In this document: positions 14,301 through 18,395 of the stretch, piece after piece
Numbering within the stretch: position 1 is the first letter of the stretch
How the letters are laid out: the number at the start of each line of letters is the position of its first letter
Source: Gemmatimonadota bacterium
GTDB lineage: Bacteria; JBHIER01; G020348925
Assembly: GCA_020348925.1 (NCBI GenBank)
Contig: CP070758.1
Location: 13,148 to 31,542, forward strand
Length of the DNA: 18,395 nt
Direction of reading: 5' to 3'
Translations under genes and position numbers: made by a program
Notes under the pieces: model-generated
The model's input: only the letters and a program-made list of their open reading frames with translations
Told to the model about the DNA's origin: nothing
The model's database searches: none

Positions 14301-17076
14301 TATTGGGGGCCAAACAGACGTACCTGGCACTCCCCCAGGTAATGTCATTTCGGGTAATGGCACTGGTATTGTCATTGAAAGGGGAAGTGGAAATGCCAGA
14401 AATAACCGGATAGAGGGAAACCTGATCGGGACGACTGCTCATGGTGATACAGCTCTGGGGAATAACAGGGGTGTAGAAATACGAGATGCCTCAGGCAATA
14501 GTATTGGAGATTCTACAGTGACTGGTCGAAACGTAATTTCAAGTAGTACTATTGCAAATATATCAATTATGGGCACTGATGCCATGAATAATAAAGTTCT
14601 GGGAAATCTAATTGGCCTTTCTATCACGGGCAAAGACTCTCCTGGAAAAACAGAAATTACCACTCTCTATGGAGTATCAATAAGTGGGGGTGCATCGGAG
14701 AACTATATTGGGAGGCCGACCCCGGAACCGGGGAATCCTCCAGGGAATGTGATTTCAGGACAAGAGATTGGTATTAAAATTGATGCGTCAAAAAACCAGG
14801 TGTTGGGTAATTTCATTGGACCAGGTATCGAAGGCATACGGACCTATCATGTTCATGAATCTGAAGATTCATTAAAACTTTTTAATGGAAATTCGCGGTA
14901 CGGTATTGAGATAGCTGGAGATGATAATATAATTGGGGGGATGGATTCGACGGCCCGCAATGTAATATCCGGCAATAATTTTGAGAACCCAGATAGCTTA
15001 GAGGGTTTTGGTATTTCTATATTAGAGCATGCCGAAGGCAACAAAGTATTTGGTAACTATATCGGGGTTGGTCCTGATGGCACGACCCCAGAACCAAATG
15101 CTGGAGGTATATTGATTACAGGATTCCGGAATTATATTGGAGAACCAACGATAAATCCTGGAGATCCTCCGGGAAATATAATCTCAGGGTATGGCTACGG
15201 AATTTTATTACGTTATGGCAGTAGCGGGAATCTTGTACAAGGTAACCTTATTGGCATCGGCGCTGATGGAAAATCATTATCCAGTCGTTTTGGAATAACC
15301 GTCGAGCATAGTTGCGGCAACACTCTGGGCGGTTCAGAACCCGGAGCGGGGAATATAATCGCCGAGAGTGATAGTTGCGGTATATCAATTTACGGTTACG
15401 AATCCTCAGAAAACGAAATTTTAGGTAATTATGTGGGACTTAATAAATATGGGATATTGATTCATAATGCTGATCATAATACAATCGGAGCTATAAAAAG
15501 TGGAGTCGAGGATACACTCTCCCAAAACCGTATTGATGCCAATCATCTGGCCGGGATTAGGTTGGAGATATCGAGAAATAATGATATTGTGAACAATATT
15601 TTTTCCTACAATGGGATCGGAATTTGGCTGGAGGACTTGGGGAGAATGAAGGATTACCCGGATAATAATGAGATTGCCAACAATATTTTTTCCGACAATG
15701 AGGCCGGGATTAGGTTGGAGAACTCATATAACAATGAAATTGTCAAAAATTTGATACATTCTAACAGGAGCGGTGTCGAGTTAAACTGGTCTTGGTTCGA
15801 TGTCATAATTAACAACCAATTCCGAGACAACGAGACTCATATCTTGATGGAAACCGGTACCTCATCTCTTATTCACTCAAACAGTATAATAAATGGCAGT
15901 GGATTCAATTCGGGTATACATCTTGATAACGCACGGGCGGAAATCGTCGGCAATTCTATCACCGACGATGCCGGGGATGGTATTACTCTGGAGAACGGCG
16001 CCGACGCCTCTGTTTTCCGAAACAACATCTTCGGTAATCAGGGTTTTGGACTGAATAACACAGACGAGTCAGTTCTGATTATTGCCCAGGACAACTGGTG
16101 GGGCAATGCCAGCGGGCCCGGCGGTGAGGGTTCCGGCTCAGGCGATGAGGTCAGCACGGGTGTAGACTATGCCAATTGGCGAACTAAGATGGTTTCGCTG
16201 GTCGTTTCGACGGGTTTCGACACTATCTACACTCCTTCAGGCGAAGCTGATTCAGTCAATGCTTTTGTCCGCAACTGGCAGTATCCCACGGAAGCGGTTG
16301 AGATGAGCGTCACAGATGATCTGGGCTGGGTGCAGGAGCCAACCACCTTCTTGGTGACACTCGATGAAAGTTTCGGAGGCAGTGCCCCAATTCAGTTTAC
16401 CGTACCCGGCGACACAGAAGAAGGCACAGTGGATAACGTGACCGTCACCGCCGTTTCCCAGACCGATACAAACACAATTGAAACCGATTCGTTCTTAGTG
16501 TTGGCTTACGGACCTGTATTGACTCAAATCTTTGTAACACCGGACTCGGTCATTCTTTCTCCGAGCGATACGGTGCAGTTTGTGGCATTGGGAATAGATC
16601 AGTTCAATTTGACTCTTGACTTTGCACCGATTTGGAGCGCCACATGTGGGACAATAGATGAAACGGGACTGTACACGGCCGGTGAGGAAGAGGGCGTCTA
16701 TGTGGTTACTGCCACGGATGCGACGGGTGCAGTACAGGGCCAAGCGCACGTGGAGATTCGAGGGGGTGTGGGTGTTGAAGGGGACGAAGAAATATCGGAC
16801 CACCTAATACCTACTGAGTTTTATCTGTCTCAGAACTATCCCAATCCCTTTAATCCTGTGACAACAATTGAGTACGCCCTGCCAGAAGCTGCGCAGGTCA
16901 GAATTAAGGTATACAATATAATAGGACAGGTCGTAAAAGTACTCATTAATTCATCTCAACCTGCCGGTTTCCATTCAATTCAGTGGAATACTTCTGGTTT
17001 AGCCAGTGGAGTCTATTTCTACAGACTTGAAGCTGGACAATTCGTGGCCACAAAGAAAATGTTATTGTTAAAGTGA
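11374..17076 (+). CDS. Giant secreted beta-helix protein with CSLREA, Ig-like and type IX sorting domains, 1900 aa
   Basis: AGGAG precedes tandem ATGs at 11374 and 11377. The signal peptide ends near SDA-QDE (about residue 30). Residues about 30-520 contain repeated strands of the DUF7453 kind (AISDEGKVVFRARL, FGIWAKEKDDFTLLAREQ). At about 527-570 comes a CSLREA-type segment (VVNSTDDDVDNNPGNGKC ... CTLRAAIMEANA). Residues about 640-1590 are a right-handed parallel beta-helix built from NVISGN, GI-I and NSIGG rungs, closing with DNWWGNASGPGG. A Big-2-like domain (about 1713-1794) follows. The last 90 residues, from YLSQNYPNPFNP to ATKKMLLLK, are a type A sorting domain for the type IX secretion system. 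The protein should be exported and anchored or released at the outer surface. Beta-helices of this kind bind or cleave polysaccharide or act as adhesins; no catalytic residues can be assigned. The reading frame is intact. Confidence 0.92.
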   Translation: MMKSEKRNPKRIYVTLFLLLTAVIVGKSDAQDEKRVIIVSGQEAHGTNGAVFASSIPGRRTSMPMPLAISDEGKVVFRARLEPGIGDATDDNQFGIWAKEKDDFTLLAREQSEVPGLAGQIFTKLPEVFMDLAGQIGLDATYSPTGEEPETHGFFVEEDGDMVLKVYDGMTVLPGIILEGFEVAGFNMGRIIIRGWLEGEGIESDNDLIAAKFDQSGFNILFREGNPMPIVAGDYVNEWIGFHTTLDMNGNTIVWIQGKNNSTNQRKEAVYYWEQPGWLSLILDSDSTPLIPVFGNNNWRLNASGNIVNMGDIGDGYILSMKKNGDFLRVAARGDSADGTDGATFTTFGRWIGNNHYHKCVLHDNNSVSVLAETSDRKTGIWMGDETGLKKVVYRGDQASGLEDGLLFSDVSGIEANAAGQVAISIGAGGRDSDGNWVDFIGIWFGDSEGLQLVLKTDDQFEIEPEIFKTIEYVCMTSLLTTPVDRPRTGADGWPTCVNDNGEILLALNFDDGGNALIVTSPIYTEFVVNSTDDDVDNNPGNGKCECDGPKIEGKPKCTLRAAIMEANAKEGKDRITYSIPTSDAGYDSAAGTFIIQPGTALPPCTDPVDIIGNTTEPPEPLSKMAYGPDRQQEGPEEILDGSRLNSDEDGIHFSSGTEESSILNHVILQFPGNGITIESDHFKVQNCVIGTEDLLSHGFGNRGYGIEIKNASNVLIGGSTHLPGFTPGNVISNNLCGIFISGTRAKDNMIRGNVIGAAFYNDPPLELGNVDGVIIDNSPHNFIGGDDERTRNVISGNTQNGIVIRGEHATNNTVEGNFIGVDRNGENAIGNGERGIHIFEARENSIGRKTDRPGVPPGNVISGNGTGIVIEQQSDHAGNNRIEGNLIGTTAHGDAKLSNKIGILISQADSIIVGGKDTKARNIISGSTQDGIQIRGANATENRVEGNYIGTDWTGEKAIGNDTTGIHILDASGNSIGGQTDVPGTPPGNVISGNGTGIVIERGSGNARNNRIEGNLIGTTAHGDTALGNNRGVEIRDASGNSIGDSTVTGRNVISSSTIANISIMGTDAMNNKVLGNLIGLSITGKDSPGKTEITTLYGVSISGGASENYIGRPTPEPGNPPGNVISGQEIGIKIDASKNQVLGNFIGPGIEGIRTYHVHESEDSLKLFNGNSRYGIEIAGDDNIIGGMDSTARNVISGNNFENPDSLEGFGISILEHAEGNKVFGNYIGVGPDGTTPEPNAGGILITGFRNYIGEPTINPGDPPGNIISGYGYGILLRYGSSGNLVQGNLIGIGADGKSLSSRFGITVEHSCGNTLGGSEPGAGNIIAESDSCGISIYGYESSENEILGNYVGLNKYGILIHNADHNTIGAIKSGVEDTLSQNRIDANHLAGIRLEISRNNDIVNNIFSYNGIGIWLEDLGRMKDYPDNNEIANNIFSDNEAGIRLENSYNNEIVKNLIHSNRSGVELNWSWFDVIINNQFRDNETHILMETGTSSLIHSNSIINGSGFNSGIHLDNARAEIVGNSITDDAGDGITLENGADASVFRNNIFGNQGFGLNNTDESVLIIAQDNWWGNASGPGGEGSGSGDEVSTGVDYANWRTKMVSLVVSTGFDTIYTPSGEADSVNAFVRNWQYPTEAVEMSVTDDLGWVQEPTTFLVTLDESFGGSAPIQFTVPGDTEEGTVDNVTVTAVSQTDTNTIETDSFLVLAYGPVLTQIFVTPDSVILSPSDTVQFVALGIDQFNLTLDFAPIWSATCGTIDETGLYTAGEEEGVYVVTATDATGAVQGQAHVEIRGGVGVEGDEEISDHLIPTEFYLSQNYPNPFNPVTTIEYALPEAAQVRIKVYNIIGQVVKVLINSSQPAGFHSIQWNTSGLASGVYFYRLEAGQFVATKKMLLLK
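13732..14508 (+). repeat. Tandem ~390-bp duplication inside the beta-helix gene
   Basis: Codons 13732-14121 (130) and 14122-14508 (129) encode two copies of the same rung set. Shared strings include VISGNGTGIVIE, NNRIEGNLIGTTAHGD and, with changes, GIHI...NSIGG. The DNA also remains similar (ATCGG-ACGACTGCTCATGG), pointing to a fairly recent in-frame duplication. Confidence 0.7.
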
Positions 17077-17079
17077 TTT

Positions 17080-17247
17080 CTGTTTTTTTAGGAAAATTAA
17101 ACAGTATTATTTAATTTCCACAATTACAGAATATCTTTGACAATATAGACTTTTGGGAGTTGGGTCGAAAAAATTTCTGAGAAGTCAATATTCTCAAAGA
17201 TATTCAACATTTTCCCTGCAATAATGATAGTCATTGATTCTGTCAAA
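17080..17247 (+). repeat. Dispersed ~170-bp intergenic repeat, copy 4 (interrupted)
   Basis: This copy begins directly after the beta-helix stop codon. It shares GGTCGAAAAAATTTCTGAGAAGT, TCAAAGATATTCAACA and TTCTGTCAAAA with the other copies at the same spacing. After CAAAATTA the sequence becomes an IS end (17252). No clear intrinsic terminator for the beta-helix gene is seen. Confidence 0.6.
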
Positions 17248-17251
17248 ATTA

Positions 17252-18395
17252 GTCAGCGTATACGATTTTGGTTGTTTAACAGTATTGAAATAGATGTCTA
17301 TCATAGAAGTATCAAGGCTTTTGAGAAAAGCGTACCCAGTTCATTTTGGAGGTTACGATCCCTGCAAGTTCAAGAGGTGATTTTCCATTATTTCCTGGAA
17401 TCCTTGAACAACTGAATTTGTGAAATCTGTATCGCATAATTAAGAGGCGAATTGAATTTCGGGCTGTTTGATATGATTGAAATCCACCGACTTTCTTAAG
17501 TTTCTGGTTCAACTGTTTGATGACATTTTCAACAATGTTATTATCAGGTTTTAGATTTGGGTCTTTGAAGCGCCTGACAAGGTACGGAAACCTGAGTCTG
17601 AGGATATTCATCCGCTTGATGAGCTTAGCTTTTTTGATTTCATCTTGATGGTGCTCCAAATAGTCCAGAGCTCTTAAGGCCGTCTCAAATTTCTTGCATC
17701 TGCAGATAATCCTGGTGACAGTAAGAAACCGTTGAACCCAGAGCGTGTGGCCACCACCGGTGTAACGGTATTTGAAATAATATTCAGTGATATTGTAGGC
17801 ATGATACGTGCAGAATTGATGAGGTATCCCGGCTAGCAGCCATCGAGTTGTTGCATAAAACACTTCAGCCAGATCACTGGTGATACCCGTGAATGGATAT
17901 TTTATTACCCTCTTGATGATCAAGAGAAACCAAAACACATTGGCTTCGTCTTCTCTGGGAACCAGATCCCAATGGACAATATCTTGCGTCCCCAGGTCCA
18001 CAGCAATCAGGAGAAACCACTTTTCACCTTTTATCCAGATGCATTTCTCATCTATGAACAAATATCCTGACCAGCGAGGCTTTAACTCTTTGGCTACCTC
18101 TACGGTGGACTTGCAGTTGGCACCCAAAGCATTGATGATCTGGAAAATGTGATATGCTTTCATTCCAAGTTATCGACCAATTGCTCGATAACTGGCCTCA
18201 CTGTCATAATAGAGTTCACAGGCTTTGATCTGGAGAGAAAAATTGATGGGTTTGATTTTTGTGGGAGTAAATGATTTGTTACAGTCCTTACAGAGTCAAC
18301 GTCGGTACGTTCGGATCCTCTTCCCGGATGAAGTCCTTACCTTTCTCTTGCGCCGATCGTGTAGCTTCGCTCGTTTGCCACTGCAAAACGCACAC
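17252..18395 (-). mobile_element. IS element, partial, running off the window
   Basis: The visible end 17252-17276 (starting GTCAGCG) matches the right end of the 10580 relic at 20 of 25 positions after inversion. It lies next to the 3' end of the transposase gene. The sequence between the transposase stop and this end also aligns with the relic. CAAAATTA (17244-17251) is the predicted left target duplication. The other end lies beyond 18395. Confidence 0.75.
17312..18395 (-). pseudogene. DDE transposase with zinc ribbon and HTH, broken by two nonsense codons, 5' end missing
   Basis: Reading inward from the window edge, the frame starts in a zinc ribbon: CAFC, a basic segment, then TYRR, TGA (18296-18298), LCKDCNKSF. 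The relic at 10702 has Trp at the position of this TGA, so it is most simply a TGG-to-TGA change. The frame continues through an HTH (ELYYDSEASYRAIGR) to TAA (18170-18172), probably CAA originally, then LGMKAYHIF. The open part from 18163 has FIDEK (Asp38 of that segment), GITSD (Asp97), FCTYH (a CxxH typical of IS256/MULE-like DDE enzymes) and NNIVEN with the likely catalytic Glu. The family is not settled; the 8-bp duplication of the sister element would fit IS256-like relatives. Translation from 18163 would give the catalytic core without DNA-binding domains. Confidence 0.8.

Noticed and set aside
13579-14442. Long minus-strand ORF of 287 codons opposite the beta-helix gene
   Set aside because: It is an antisense shadow of repetitive rung codons with no ribosome site or recognisable sequence.
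13300-16130. CRISPR-like or DNA-level tandem array
   Set aside because: The periodicity is in the protein (beta-helix rungs); there are no identical short repeats with unique spacers.
18296-18298. TGA in the transposase zinc ribbon as a further selenocysteine
   Set aside because: The relic copy has Trp at this position, a separate TAA also breaks the gene, and the residue is not a cysteine position.
1640-18395. TGA reassigned genome-wide (for example to Trp or Gly), explaining in-frame TGAs in the AhpD-like, kinase and transposase genes
   Set aside because: The ArsR, sensor kinase, Ser/Thr kinase and beta-helix genes all end at TGA exactly where the family ends, and Trp is written TGG throughout. 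Only the CxxU positions carry SECIS-like hairpins; the transposase TGAs fit decay.

Overview
The window looks like a chromosomal piece of a moderately AT-rich bacterium, probably of the FCB group or a related candidate phylum. The large secreted protein at 11374-17076 ends in a type IX secretion (Por) sorting domain with the QNYPNPFNP signature. It also carries CSLREA and parallel beta-helix modules, which are common in uncultured FCB-like lineages. The phylum cannot be fixed from the sequence alone.

Left half (433-6952, all minus strand). This is one co-directional cluster, read from right to left. A sigma70-like promoter and a palindromic operator control an ArsR/SmtB repressor with a CVC metalloid-binding motif. 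Next come a lipoprotein-like protein with two thioredoxin folds, a MacB/FtsX-type ABC permease and its LolD/MacB-type ATPase. These are followed by a cytoplasmic histidine kinase, a small AhpD-like protein, a SHOCT-domain membrane protein and an unrecognised cysteine-bearing protein. The main discovery is that both AhpD-like units are selenoproteins. An in-frame UGA replaces the second cysteine of the CxxC site, giving C-E-Y-U in the 133-aa protein and C-K-P-U at residues 21-24 of the kinase. In both, homology continues past the UGA, the downstream histidine is at the family spacing, and a hairpin with a G-starting loop lies 16-23 nt after the UGA, as expected for a bacterial SECIS. A conventional ORF caller truncates both genes. 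The cluster therefore pairs a thiophilic-metal(loid) repressor and an efflux-like ABC system with selenol/thiol redox proteins, including a selenocysteine-containing sensor kinase.

Right half (7437-17076, plus strand). A 972-aa membrane-anchored Ser/Thr kinase with TPR repeats precedes the 1900-aa secreted beta-helix protein. Both are preceded by the same roughly 110-bp upstream module, with a possible shared promoter.

Intergenic DNA. A roughly 170-bp dispersed repeat occurs four times (73-245, 7100-7272, 10403-10576, 17080-17247), always in the same orientation. At the same internal position (after CTGTCAAAA) two copies are interrupted by members of one IS family. One is a 413-bp internally deleted relic with 8-bp target duplications (10580-10992). 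The other is a nearly full copy that runs off the window end and carries a transposase broken by two nonsense codons (17252-18395). The copy at 7100-7272 serves as the uninterrupted empty site. No tRNA, rRNA or CRISPR array was seen.
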